This document shows positions 11,677 to 22,699 of a stretch of DNA of 64,000 bases, piece by piece (the stretch's first letter is position 1; each line of letters begins with the position of its first letter). The stretch lies in assembly GCA_035610365.1 (NCBI GenBank), contig CM069436.1:86367912-86431911 (forward strand), written 5' to 3'. The stretch comes from Aquatica leii (taxonomy: Eukaryota; Arthropoda; Insecta; Coleoptera; Lampyridae). The position numbers and the translations under genes are program-made. The notes beneath the pieces were generated by a model. That model saw nothing but the letters and a program-made list of their open reading frames with translations. It had not been told where the DNA came from and did not search any database.

Positions 11677-11842
11677 GCACTAGTCGATAGTGGATTACAA
11701 AAACCTTACATTTTATAGGAAACTGTCACACAACTGGGATATCGACTTAAACGTCAGGAGAAAATTGTTCTTTGTTTGTTTGGCGAGTCAAAGCTACTGG
11801 ACACCCACAACTTCTATGACGCCACAATCTGCAATGTGGCGT
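11677..11842 (+). pseudogene. BEL/Pao aspartyl protease remnant (copy A)
   Basis: The translation reads ALVDSGLQKPYIL (catalytic D-S-G at 11,686-11,694), then an in-frame TAG, then TVTQLGYRLK and IVLCLFGESKLLDTHNFYD. This is the retropepsin fold of Pao elements. The family active site is usually DSG or DTG followed by hydrophobic residues. It is inactivated by stops. Confidence 0.8.
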
Positions 11843-12058
11843 ATTTGTATACATTCGATGCCTTAGACTAGCTGTCGATATGTAAAGAAGCGACTATAGT
11901 TTTTCATCGACAATAAACTGATGAGATAAGGATCTTATATTCTGAAATATTCAATGCTCAATAGCCTGGTCCGATAGAGCTCTTGCTGGAAGAAGACGTG
12001 GCTGGCTGACCATTAGTGCACTTTTAAACCTATTTGTAAAAATGCCTTCATAACAAAC

Positions 12059-12690
12059 TTGTGGAAACTTAAATCGCTAAAAATTAAAGAACTTTCTATT
12101 AAGCGGACCAAAGAGAAAATAGCCGTGGCAGCTAAGGAGCTCTTCTTGCATACCGTAAAACTTAATAAAAATGCGCGTTATGAGGTTTGTCTTCCATGGT
12201 TGAAAAGTCACCCTCCACTCTCGGCTAACTACAAATTGGCTCAAAAAAGGTTAGATTTGGCCTTCCGTAAATTAAAGAATGACTACCTGTTTGAGCAATA
12301 CGAGCAAATTTTTCATAAGTGGGAAGCGGAAGGAATCGTCAAACAAGTGGACACTTCAGAATGTGTGAATGTAAACCAAGGTCATTGTCTTCCTCGTAGA
12401 CTGGTTGTTAAGAGAAATAGCGCAACAATCAAAATTCGAATTGTATACAATGCGTCTGCGCACAAAAAGGACAAACCTTTCTTGAAGGAGAAAAGGAACT
12501 AATTTCGTCGTTGCTGTTAAGATTTAGAGAAAATGAAATAGGTGTTGTGGCCGACATAAAAAACGCATTCTTTCAACAAATACGTATTAACAAGAAGTGC
12601 CGAGAGTTTTTCAAATTTTTGTAGGTCGATTGCAAAGGCTGTTTTCTGTCACAAGCGTGTGGTGTTTTATTTGGATTAGTAGCCGATTTC
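12059..12690 (+). pseudogene. BEL/Pao reverse transcriptase, N-terminal part (copy A)
   Basis: A 147-codon open frame (12,059-12,502) starts within MWKLKSLKIKEL, matching the Pao segment just before the RT. It contains YEVCLPWLKSHPPL, LPRRLVVKRNSATIKIRIVY and NASAHKKDKP. After a frameshift the match continues with LLLRFRENEIGVVADIKNAF (catalytic Asp box A) and a degraded end near GATLEY. The match stops where the MITE begins at 12,745, and the YVDN catalytic box is missing. The apparent ATG is internal to pol, not a real start. Confidence 0.88.
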
Positions 12691-12744
12691 GTCTGGGGGC
12701 AACATTGGAATATTCATTCATCTCGGTAATCGTACCGTAGAAGT

Positions 12745-12985
12745 CAGGGGTGGCCAAGTTCCTTGATAGTCCTAGCTATTTTTCAAAATTTGAAATTTTG
12801 CGCGAACCGCAATTAAATACGTATTTAAAAAGGCAGTTTGAAACACATACGGAACGATAATAATTTTTTAAAATATAATAACACAAAAATGAAATGGAAA
12901 CTCGGGTACATTTATCGAAAACCACAAATAATCTTTCAAAGAGCCGCATGTAGGTCGCGAGCCGCAGGTTTGACGCCCTCCCCCT
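12745..12985. mobile_element. hAT-like MITE inserted in BEL/Pao RT (copy A)
   Basis: The left end CAGGGGTGGCCAAG is a classic hAT terminal sequence. About 240 bp later an inner segment reads AGAGCCGCATGTAGGTCGCG, AGCCGCAGGTTTGACGCCC, the usual subterminal and right-end signature, here degraded. No transposase. An 8-bp target duplication could not be recognised. It interrupts the RT exactly where the Pao match stops. Copy B equivalent: 41,663-41,904. Confidence 0.55.
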
Positions 12986-13666
12986 CCTCGTAAAGTTTTT
13001 TCTTCTTAATAGATAGCATGTTTCAAGAGAGAAACTCATTTTCCGGTGATTGTGGTACGCTTTACATATATATGACCTAACGTAAGTGCCCAACGAAGTT
13101 TTCACTTCTAAATTTTCAAACTCATCCGTGTTATAAATGAGTGTCATATTATCGCTGCTTTTGTAAAATGGGATTCTGTCACGTGTTGGCCGTTTTGGAG
13201 TGATTCATCTCAATCCATTACCATCTGTTAGAAACTATAACTAGAAACCAATTTTCGCATATAATCTAAGAACAAGTCGTTATATCTCATGTAATGTTTG
13301 AATAACCTTGAAAGCACACTTACGGTAGTAAAAATCACTCGGCCCTTGACGCATTTGATTACAACGATTCATTGTCTGTCGAAAAGCAACTTACTGATAC
13401 AATCCTATATCTAAGTATTACTTTATTTTTGTTAGCGATTTTAGGAGAAGATTGAAGCATGCAGATAGCTATTAGTATGTCTTGGGGATAATCGTGAATA
13501 CTTTTTTCTTCCTATTAATTGGTGTAACTGTCAAACGTCAAATACGTGCGACTTAGATATACATAGATATTATCACAATTAACGCAGGCAGATTTTTGTT
13601 GGCACGGTTTTAATTTACGTTAAATGCGATTTTGTTCGTGTTGCGAATTCACTGGTTTTGCATTAA

Positions 13667-15824
13667 CTCATTCACTGCGTGTGGTAACTTTTTTACCACC
13701 CTGAGGAGTTGAATACGCTTTGTTCCATCGAAGTATTATTTTATCTGGCTAACACGTTTTTTTATGTATTTTAGGTAAAATGATGTTTCAAGGTCACTAA
13801 CACCATTTTTAGTAACAAGGGCCAAATGGCGGCACACGCACATACTAAAATTTTTACGTAAATGTGCGCATGACGCCAAATAGCGTTAATTAGATTTAGT
13901 TGTTTTTGTAGTCAAAATAAAAGATAGGATAATAAACTACATGTTTTTTACCTTTTATTGTTCACTATTAACTATTTTATAAAAAATAACATAACATAAG
14001 TTCTTAGAAACAACATAAAAATTAGAATTGTTTTTGTTGTTTAGTAAAAATAGATAAAGTTAAATTTTACTGTTCTTTTGAATGGAAAAGTGTAAAACAA
14101 AACACAGGACACAGTCCAGGTTTGCTGAGAGACAAACCTCACATTCCCATACCGTCCCCTTTCTAATTTTCCTCTCGCTACATACGCGACATCTTTTCCC
14201 GGGTCTTCGATTTGATTCTTCATGTATCTTTATTTTAGATGGAATATGCTTACTAACTAATGGTATGCTAGATGTTTTGGAGGGATCAGGTAATAGTTTT
14301 TCAATAATTATCAACCTGTAATCATAAAAACTCATTTTTTGACCGGAGTATTTGAAGTACAACGTGTAAGAGTTATACAGAAGAAGTTGGAGTACATGGA
14401 TGGCTAGCTTCTTGTACCAAGATAAGGTCTTCCGTAAAGATGGATAATATGCCATCATCTGGTCTTGCTTATCTATGCTCCCCATGTTTTTGTTGTATTC
14501 AACAATTGGCAATGGTTTTTCTTGCAACCCCCCTTTTGTTGCTTACCCCAATCATATCATTTATAAATTCCGTCGAAATATAAGTAACTTCGCGTTTATC
14601 CCTCTAGTTTCCTACCATAATGCCATCAAAATATTTGGCTGTGGTTTCACCAATTTTCAACTTGCTTTGGAACACCCTTTCGATTGACTTGTAATGTTTC
14701 CGTGCAATATATTTTATTATTTATCAACGTTCTAGCTAATTCCGAGCTGTTATAGTAATTATCTATAAAAACTGGAATGTTTTTATTTAGATTGTTGTTC
14801 ATCAAATGCAGGACTACTTTTTGGGCATGTTCACTTACTCCCAAGTTCATCCAATTGTCCAGTACTCACCGCAAAATTCAATATCAGGCAGTTTATAACA
14901 GGTCTGATCTTAAATAACTGATCACCAGGTATGGGTTCATTTTACTTTAGGATTTCTAGCAAAGTGGAAGCATCTCAAAATTCCCAGAAATCAATCGCGA
15001 CCCATTTGCTAAAAACACTTTAAATTGAATAGACGATGAGTCTTCCAATAATTTTGCAATCTGCTTAGTTTTACTGTTCCCATATGGTACACTAATCCTA
15101 TAAACTTGAGTACTTCTTCCTGAGTGAAGTTTTTCCATAAGGAAATCCTGGTCTTTCTGATCCACCCTTTTTCATAAACAACTCAACAGCATACTCATTC
15201 GATTCTTTCGCCATGTTATTGAGGAACTCATCGTCAACAAGAAACCTGAAATGTTCGTATGGTTTGGAATTTGTAGGCAACCCACTAGCATTTCATTTGT
15301 TTCATTGAAGTCAAGGTTTCTATACTGGTTGGGTAATTCTGCCACGTACGATGCCGTCCTCAATTTGAGCTTGCTCTGCCTCGTCAATTTGTTCCTCCAT
15401 AAGAATTATATCCACTACATATCAAACATTAAACAAAATAAAAAAATAGATTTACTTTCTGAAGTGTCTTGTTCGTAGTCTTCATCTTCATCATAATCAG
15501 AATTATATAAAAAATGTTCAATTAAAGTTTGCGTATTTTTACAATGAATTTAGACTTTTTTATGCCAGAAGGATCAGGCTCACTATCACACATATCACTT
15601 ATTATTAAATTTTACCTAACAGACAAAAAAACCGACAAAACTTCAAACGCCTGGTTATGCACATGTATTCAACCTTTAACCATATGCGTATAAAATTACG
15701 TGCACTCAGACCCACTACGTATTGAATACTAACTTAGTGTAATAACAGTTAACGCCAAATGGCGGCATGCGCATTCGCGAAGAAACTACTATGCCACCAT
15801 CTGGCGTCATGCGCACGGAATGGG
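13667..15824 (-). mobile_element. piggyBac-family transposon flanked by TTAA (copy A)
   Basis: TTAA at 13,663-13,666 and at 15,825-15,828 brackets 2,158 bp. The terminal inverted repeats are imperfect: CTCATTCACTGCG at the left, CCCATTCCGTGCG read inward from the right. Subterminal GCCAAATGGCGGCA-type motifs occur at both ends (13,828; 15,758) and inverted at 13,885 and 15,798. It encodes one minus-strand transposase. TTAA duplication is the hallmark of this superfamily. Confidence 0.88.
14060..15590 (-). pseudogene. piggyBac transposase pseudogene (copy A)
   Basis: Probable exon 1 starts MCDSEPDPSGIKKSKF at 15,590. After a shift it encodes an acidic tail (NSDYDEDEDYEQDTSE) and ends at a GTAAAT donor, followed by a short intron to about 15,418. 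Then come DDE_Tnp_1_7 blocks: VDDEFLNNMAKESNEYAVEL, FLMEKLHSGRSTQVYRI, SGNFEMLPL, HAQKVVLHLMNNNLNK, VFIDNYYNS (catalytic-Asp region), LQVNRKGVPKQ, then NMGSIDKQDQMMAYYP. Finally there is a zinc ribbon (CRVCSERKIRKGTVWECEVC). Stops and frameshifts, and loss of the middle, make it inactive. The zinc ribbon is broken by an insertion near 14,125 in this copy. Confidence 0.9.
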
Positions 15825-16344
15825 TTAAATCTACGTTTAACTTTGAGATTACATATTACCTGATTTTGTTATACTGTACTGCAATGAATGTATGTGTGGA
15901 GTGTTACCTACCTTCCAGGAGTTGTATTAACGCTATAACTGTAATATTTATAGAACTATTTATTGTTACTATATATGTAATTTTGCCTTGCTTACATTTT
16001 TTAAACCTCCTTTTCTCTCGTTAAAAATAAATATATTTGTCGTTAAAACCCGTGATTTGTAATGGGTTTTATTTCAGTTTTTGATAGATTCAAACGGTGT
16101 TTTTAATTTTAGGTTCTAACTGTTTTGACGCCCTTCTAATCTTATGTTATAATTAGCACATCCAGACCTGCAATCCGCTAGCCGATTCAAATGAGTTAGT
16201 TGCCAGCAATTAAGCTTAAGTGAAAATCCTCGTAATAATTTGTCAGAGTCTGGCTGAGAATACATTCGAACTGAGAGAGTAAGAGCGTACCCAGAGTGTA
16301 GTAGCAGATACGGTTGTTGATCCATGTCTTGTCCTTGGTTTGAA

Positions 16345-17935
16345 TTGATGCTCATGGAAGCATATTTTGACTATAAATTCAAAGTTTTTGGAAAAAGATT
16401 TTGACACTAATAATATGGTGGTTACGAAACGTCAGATTATTTCCATAGTACAGAAAGTTTTGGATCTGATTAGATATAGGTGCTCAGCTACTTTACTACC
16501 TAAACTGATGCTGCGATATTGTGAAACAAAGAGTTATTCGGGAACCAGCCAATGGATGATGTCACGGCTCAATTATTCAAAATTTGGATGAAGGATTTGC
16601 ATCCCTTGATTGTGTTACCTTGCTGTATCCTGATGAGTAACCCTAAATTACGTAACTTAAGCATACAGACTTTCTGTGATGCGAGCTAAGTTGTCTATGG
16701 ATGTGTTGTGTTTGTGCGAGTAGTTTTGCGTGGCAAAGCTTCTGTATTTTTTTTTGGTTGCCAAAACTAGAGGAGAATCAATAATAAAATGGATGGCGGC
16801 TGTATGCGCGTGTGAGTTAGAAGACAGGAAGATAAATTGCCTTTTTGGGCCGATTCTACTATTCTCGTCTTGTGGACTCAACGGTGTATTCGTATAGATC
16901 AATGACAAAAATCCGTAATTTGACTCTAGTGGAGAAGCGGCGCCATTTATCAGAAGTGCAAAATCCAACTGATTTACTCTCGCGACGACGCTCTCTTAAA
17001 CATATGTTTTGATTAAGATTGTGGGGAGCCAAGATGACTATACAAAGCATATGAGAAAATGGTAGTCTTTAAATACAACTTGCATAAAATTAACGTGAAG
17101 CGCAAAAAGTTGGTTACTGCGCTTCTAAATTTTGGAGATTGCAGTAGTTGGCATCTAGATTACTTTTTCAAATATACCAAAACTGTGCAAATGATTGCAA
17201 CGGTTTGCTCAAACTCATAGGCGTCCATCAGCAAAAAACTGGTAAATTGACTTTTGAAGAACAAGACGCCGCTGGAACGTTTATTTTTAATCGGTGCAAA
17301 GCGAAGTGTTTTCTGGTAAAGATGACAAGAAAGTTAGTGATTATTAAATTGAGATCTAAAGTGTCTAATAGAAAAACACTAAAAATTTTAGGTTCCCTAT
17401 TGTTGCTTCTTTTCTAAGCACCGATTGACTAAGAGCCTGACTCATTGCAGTATAGCACAAAGTGAAACAAACACATACACGTAAGATCATGGCATGTTGA
17501 CTCACCGTATGTTAAGTTTTCTGAAAGAGAGAAGTTTTGGATCTTGGGCGGTAAACAGATGGGTCAAATCGGTGATATCCAAGTGTAGAACTAGTAAAAG
17601 GCACAATGCAAAGCATTTTACTGTACGGCCTTTGCCATTACCGTTGGATAAGGATTGTGACGCCTATAGATACAATGCTTCATTGTGTCGGAAACTGCGT
17701 AAAATTCCAAACTTTACGGAAAAAGCTTTGGATTCAATTTCGTATTGAGTACTTTGACAATTAGAACTTTTTGTGTAACAAAAGAACTGATCGTCAAAAC
17801 TGTATCGTAATTGGCCAGTTAGTGCCTGGTCAGCGGCGACAACAAAGAATTTTGGCGGAGATAGTGATTGCCGCGTTTTTTAGAGAGTGTGTGTTGAACA
17901 TTTTTAAACCGCTTTTGGGTGGTTAAATTACTGTT
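16345..17935 (+). pseudogene. BEL/Pao 3' pol: RNase H and integrase remnant (copy A)
   Basis: Segments in order: FLEKDFDTNNMVVTKRQIIS and CSATLLPKLMLRYCE (end of RT), the RNase H entry motif FCDAS at 16,672-16,686 followed by a stop, WADSTILVLW, a TDLLSRRRSLKHMF segment, and the integrase N-terminal part (QQKTGKLTFEEQDAAG). After these come fragments of the zinc-binding and C-terminal integrase domains. The integrase catalytic core is missing. From about 17,400 many small insertions, absent in copy B, break the frame. Confidence 0.82.
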
Positions 17936-18725
17936 AATGTGTGTTGAAATATCTAATAATCAAATCGTAAAAAAAAACTTTTGTATATTTTTTCTTTTTG
18001 CGAACTGAGCTTTATTTATTCATCAAACCTCGATTTTTGCAGCATTACAACTAGTAGCTCTTTGTTGGCGCGACAATGACTTTAAAAACAATTGTTTTTA
18101 TAGTACAGTATTAATTAAATCTATTAAAATTAAAATATTTGCCATGTTAAAATCAATTCATAAATTTAAAAGTATGAAGAATAGAAGACGAGGTAAAAAG
18201 TCGATACTTGGTCTGAATGAAGACAATAGAAAATACAAATCTATTTTAAGTTTTAAGAGCATAACGACCACACTGACACATTTGGAGCCCAAATTCCTAA
18301 AAAACAAAACTAATACTTATAAGCGAATATATGATTAGGTATCAATATCAGCCATAATTTTACAATAATAAAAAATTTAAATAGTTAGCTACAATCTGTG
18401 ATTTCAACTTTATTTTGTTTTCATGTTTTATTGGTTAGGTTTTGTTAGAAAAAATTAAACTTCCAATATAATCTTTCACAGCCATTAGCAGTGAGTTTTT
18501 ACAATTCAAGCAACATTTTGAATTTCCCTCTTAAATGACAATACTTTACTCTAGATAGTGTAAACGTGATGAGTCAACTTCCTAATAAAAAACATAGTGT
18601 AGAAAAGAAATATATAAAATTGTATGTTATAGTTTTAAGCAATAACAACAAACGTAAACATGACTCTGAAAGATTTTATATACGTAAACTTTAAAATTTA
18701 TAGTTATATAGAAGACAGTTACAAC

Positions 18726-18825
18726 NNNNNNNNNNNNNNNNNNNNNNNNNNNNNNNNNNNNNNNNNNNNNNNNNNNNNNNNNNNNNNNNNNNNNNNNNNN
18801 NNNNNNNNNNNNNNNNNNNNNNNNN
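18726..18825. other. Assembly gap of exactly 100 N
   Basis: There are one hundred consecutive N. A round 100 is a common placeholder for a gap of unknown length. It falls exactly where homology between copy A and copy B ends. Confidence 0.99.
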
Positions 18826-18915
18826 TGTATAACTGCTGCAAGTGAACTGTTAGCTCGATTCGTTGTGTATAAAGTCCAAAATGTATACAAAAATTGTATT
18901 CTAGAAGCAATTGAT

Positions 18916-19430
18916 GTAAAATATGATGCTACTAAAAACGGCTGGTTTGAAACGATGATTCTTTGAAATTCTTCCTCCGCATGTACAAAAAACGGATAAA
19001 AAAAACTGGTAGTCGACAACTTTTTCACCCGATGTAATAAACAAGCGTTTAAAAACAATATTTATTTTACAACTTTACCCTCCAATTCCATCCATCTAAC
19101 GCAACCATTAAACTAAGAAGAAAAAAAGCGGAGTAACTGCATGATTTTTTCAAAGAAAACTTTCCATGCCTTTTAAAAAAATATGATGTAGTATATCTAT
19201 TTGTCAAATATGTGCTATATCTGAATTTTTCTGCACCAGGTCTAGTGACGGTTAAACCTGCTGAAGTATTGGAAAACATTCCGGATGCTAAAAGAATAAA
19301 GAAAACAAAAATCACAAAGGTTAAATCACACGACCTTGGAAGCCAGTGATGAACACCACAAAACAAGATGATCCAAGAATTTTTCATAGAACAACGCAAT
19401 TGTTTTGTCGTAAGTGTAACAGGTGACACC
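18916..19430 (+). pseudogene. pogo/jerky-type DDE transposase fragment
   Basis: Directly after the gap the translation gives KNGWFETMIL, then KLVVDNFFTRCNKQAFKNN (second catalytic Asp region, VDN) and IYFTTLPSNSIHLTQPLN, the typical LPPN-x-THLxQPLD box of DDE_1 transposases. Stops occur throughout and the N-terminal half lies in or before the gap. The minus-strand 120-codon frame at 19,067-19,429 is a shadow of this fragment. Confidence 0.8.
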
Positions 19431-21155
19431 TTCTAGCTGAGACCCAAAGTGCTGAATGTATAGTGCATCAAAATAACATTATAAAAATCTTTTTACTATT
19501 GTACGGTAACTGTAACAGGTTGTCCTGCTTCATCTTCATCTTTCAAAAACAAAAACCAATGACACTACTTGCTCAAAATCTACACTAAACGGTTATTCGC
19601 TCCAGATGCATTTCTGTTTTACGAATCGAATAAGACTTTTCTGATCACCAAATACGAAAGTTTTGCTTAGTGGCAAATCTATTTAAAGATTTCGCCCGCC
19701 TGTTATCTTCTCAAAACCCAGTCAACAAAATCCGTTTCTTTTGATGATCGAGCTCTTTCATCAGTTCCTAAATGTTATAGGAGTGGTAGTAAAGTTTGTC
19801 TACAAGAATTTGCCGCAATGACGACTACTTTAAGATCAGAATCGTTGCTAATTCTAGTGCCCTCAAAAATCTATATTATTAAAAAACTTTAAGGTACACC
19901 TTAGACTATCCAATGAAACATCAGCCAACCAACCAAAAGTGTTCATTTGATTCATCTGTTACGGACGAAATTTTCATTGCGTACGCCTATGTATTTTGAC
20001 TTGAAATTAGCTTACGGTTTGGACGCCCCCTACCGATCTTTTACGCGTGACTGTCATTTACGACGAATTCTTCAACTTGAAAACTGCATAAAATGGCCGG
20101 TGGACTGGCAATTAAAATTTACTAAACTCATCCACCGTAATGGAGACCAATTTATAAGGGTATTACGCTTATAATACATTTGAGTCGTCACCGGGTAAGA
20201 TAATAGCTGTCATTTATTAAAACTCTGTTGTAATTTCTCGTAATTTGATAGCCGTTTCGCCACGTGCGGGCATTTGTTCCTAGTCGTTAACTATTGATGA
20301 AGAATCAATTTCGAATAATAATTTCGTCGGATAAGATGTAATCACGAGGCATACGACATATGGCAAGAATTTAATGTACCGAAGCTAACTACAATTGTCG
20401 AGATTCTACTCAGGCGGCAGATACCTGCGTAACCACCGTTTTTCGTCAGGGTATAACAGCACACGACGACCGGGTTCGGCCTTATGTACTTGTGATTAAA
20501 TATAACTAATCATTTTGTAGATTTCACTTTCGTGAGGAATTAGTTTGACTGACTTGCGTATTTAAGAGTGTTTACAGGATTGTTTGCCGAGGAAACCGCT
20601 TTCTTCGTACGAGTGGAAGTTTCTATTGTTAGTGGTAAGTGTTTTAGTTATCTTATTCGTTGTCAGAAAGGTCACTCACGAAACTTTTGCTAATAGTAAT
20701 TCCTGTAATGATTAACGTAATTGTATTACCATTTAGGTAGTAAGTTTGCTTATTTTTGTGTTACGTATGCTGTGTACTATCCATAATTGTTATGATAATT
20801 TGATATTAATTCCGTAATTGTTGTCACTGTTTGACTATCAGTAAAGGTAGTATTATTGCCGCTTCTTTTGTACGTTTCTGTATGCGGTGTCTCACCGATA
20901 ACTGTTAGGGATAGCTTTAATGTTAATGCCATAATTATTATCACTGTTTTATTGTCAGTAATGCCATATTACTAATTATTTTGTGGATTCCGCATGCTGT
21001 ATACAAACGATATTTACTACGAACTATTCTTTCATATCTATTTCGCAACAATTTACTTATGTACTGTGTGGTTGCCGATACTACTGGCATTTCTGTAATG
21101 AGAATTCGATATGCCTCTTGATAATCATCAACGATTCTAGATTAAAGTTGTTATT
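19431..21155. other. No recognised gene; imperfect repeats near 20.7-21.0 kb
   Basis: A 75-codon frame at 19,947-20,174 has no recognised domain. Between about 20,700 and 21,000, blocks such as GTAATTGTTGTCACTG and CATAATTATTATCACTG recur with changes, suggesting old tandem duplication. Nothing else is supported. Confidence 0.5.
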
Positions 21156-21530
21156 GTGATTTACTTGTTCTTTTATGACAACATACCTTTCTCTTTGGAT
21201 CGTCGTGATCTAATAACAAACGTTGGTTACTCAAACAATAGTATAAGGATTACGAACCTAACATCGTGTTACAAGTGTGAACCGTTCTGTCCTGAGCAAG
21301 ATAGAAAAAGTTACTTTGGATCCGCTCTGACGCCCTTAAGCATATTTTTCTGTATTATCTGTATGAACCTCCCCTCTCCCCGACAATGCCCAAGGTTAGC
21401 CGTGCAGGTTTGTAAAATACCAAAAGCTTGTAACACATCTCACACTTACTTTCAAGTAACAAATGTATATTTCTTATTTCTAGTGAAATTGCACATGTTA
21501 GAAAGAAGTAGAAACATCTTAGAGAAATAA
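21156..21530 (+). other. 124-codon open frame of unknown status
   Basis: The frame starts MIYLFFYDNIPF and includes a short Cys cluster (CYKCEPFCPEQ). There is no recognised domain, splice context or conservation within the window. It may be a chance frame. Confidence 0.15.
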
Positions 21531-22610
21531 AACGCTAAAGTAAAACAGTTAAATTTTACCGACTATGCGAAATATTCTACCTTGCATTGTAGTAGCACAG
21601 GCTATAGATACAGATTTGGCCCAAACGCCATTTTTACGATTTAATCTTTTGCATTTTTTGGAGGTTTCGGAACAGCACTGGGTAGGGTAAGTAGTGCTCT
21701 TCTATATACATCCACTTTACATCAATCTTTTTTAGAAGAAATTTCTCTCGATGCAGAACGTATAAATCTCGGTAAAACCTGCTTCATGTTAATTTTTTGT
21801 GTTGTAATTAAATCGAAGATCTACTAAAGTTTGTTATACATTTTTTATCCACACGTGGCTGCAGGTTACAGATTTTTACATTTTCAGTTTGTTGTGTGTT
21901 ACTCTCATCTTTAATTACTACAAAGTTCCGTAAAAAGCTATCAATCGTACTACTGATGTTACCAATTGAAGCATTTTTTGTTGATAGATGATAATTTGAT
22001 TTCCAGTATACTATCTTTTTACACTTTGCAATTCAAGGTACTTATACTACATTATTAAACGTTGATCCATATGGGGCCAAACAACAAAATAAAGCTGTCA
22101 GTACGTGGACCAAAACCACTAGTTCAGGGTTTTACTTATAAATAATTCCCGGACTGTTTGGTACAAAGAACAATAAAACTGTTAATCGTCAGCTACAAGG
22201 TTGTAGTGGGCGCATGAAATATGAGAAATAATCCTGTTTCTTGTGTTACTAAATATATAATTATCAATTTACATTCATTATCTGTAATAAGATTTAGAAG
22301 TATGTAAGCTGTTTACTGCGGAAACTTGTGGATTTCGTAATTTTCTTTTTCGTATTTCGCTTTATGGTCTATTACTTCCATATCTGTAAATGAGTATTAC
22401 TTAATATTATTTTATAATTATAATCCATTTTTATATTATGTAATTTCGTTATCAATTGTGTATTGACTAAATATGAACGATTATATGCACTTATACTTGG
22501 GCAGTGGCACCGTTGACTAGTTGATTAGTTTTTCGAATTCTATTTTATGATACTCTTTCTCTCTTTTTTCTTCTTCGATTTTGTGCTGTGGTGCAGTACT
22601 AATTTCAAAT

Positions 22611-22642
22611 AAATCGTTATAATAATTTTGTTATAACGATTT
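22611..22642. repeat. Perfect 12-bp inverted repeat (hairpin)
   Basis: AAATCGTTATAA and TTATAACGATTT are separated by 8 bp. It lies at the end of a T-rich run with AATAAA-like sequence, as at the 3' part of some LTRs; its role is unknown. Confidence 0.7.
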
Positions 22643-22699
22643 CGGTTGTTTTTATTGTTAACGCACAGTTATGTTTTTGCAAGTTTGGAGTACTTTTGT

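Larger units (their letters stand above)
13523..16076 (+). mobile_element. BEL/Pao-type LTR interrupted by a piggyBac element (copy A)
   Basis: The left part (TGTAACTGTCAAACGTC, GACTTAGATATA) resembles the start of the LTR-like block at 60,802. The right part holds a polyadenylation-type AAATAAATATATTTGTCGTT and a small hairpin (AACCC/GGGTT) and ends near CA at 16,076. Without the piggyBac and its TTAA duplication the LTR would be about 390 bp. A leader-like region follows (gacgcccttctaat...), similar to those at 24.65 and 61.27 kb. Because Pao RT lies before it and Pao 3' pol after it, the LTR and MITE seem to have landed inside one older Pao element. Confidence 0.6.
1..18725. repeat. Copy A of an about 18.7-kb near-identical duplication
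   Basis: The whole stretch matches 28,922-47,566 in the same order and orientation, at an offset of about 28.92 kb. Identity starts at base 1, so the left border may lie outside the window. It stops at a 100-N gap. Most differences are single bases or homopolymer indels, with local clusters near 1.9, 4.6-5.1, 8.3 and 15.8-16.0 kb. From about 17.4 kb to the gap, copy A carries many small insertions relative to copy B. This could be a real segmental duplication or two haplotype contigs placed in series. Confidence 0.95.

Noticed and set aside
12776-13147. 123-codon minus-strand frame ending in the MITE
   Set aside because: It crosses the MITE border, is broken in copy B, and shows no recognisable domain.
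18144-18338. 64-codon Lys-rich frame
   Set aside because: It exists only through bases inserted in copy A near the gap; copy B has no such frame.
18627-19058. Open frames running through the N gap
   Set aside because: They exist only because N codons carry no stops.
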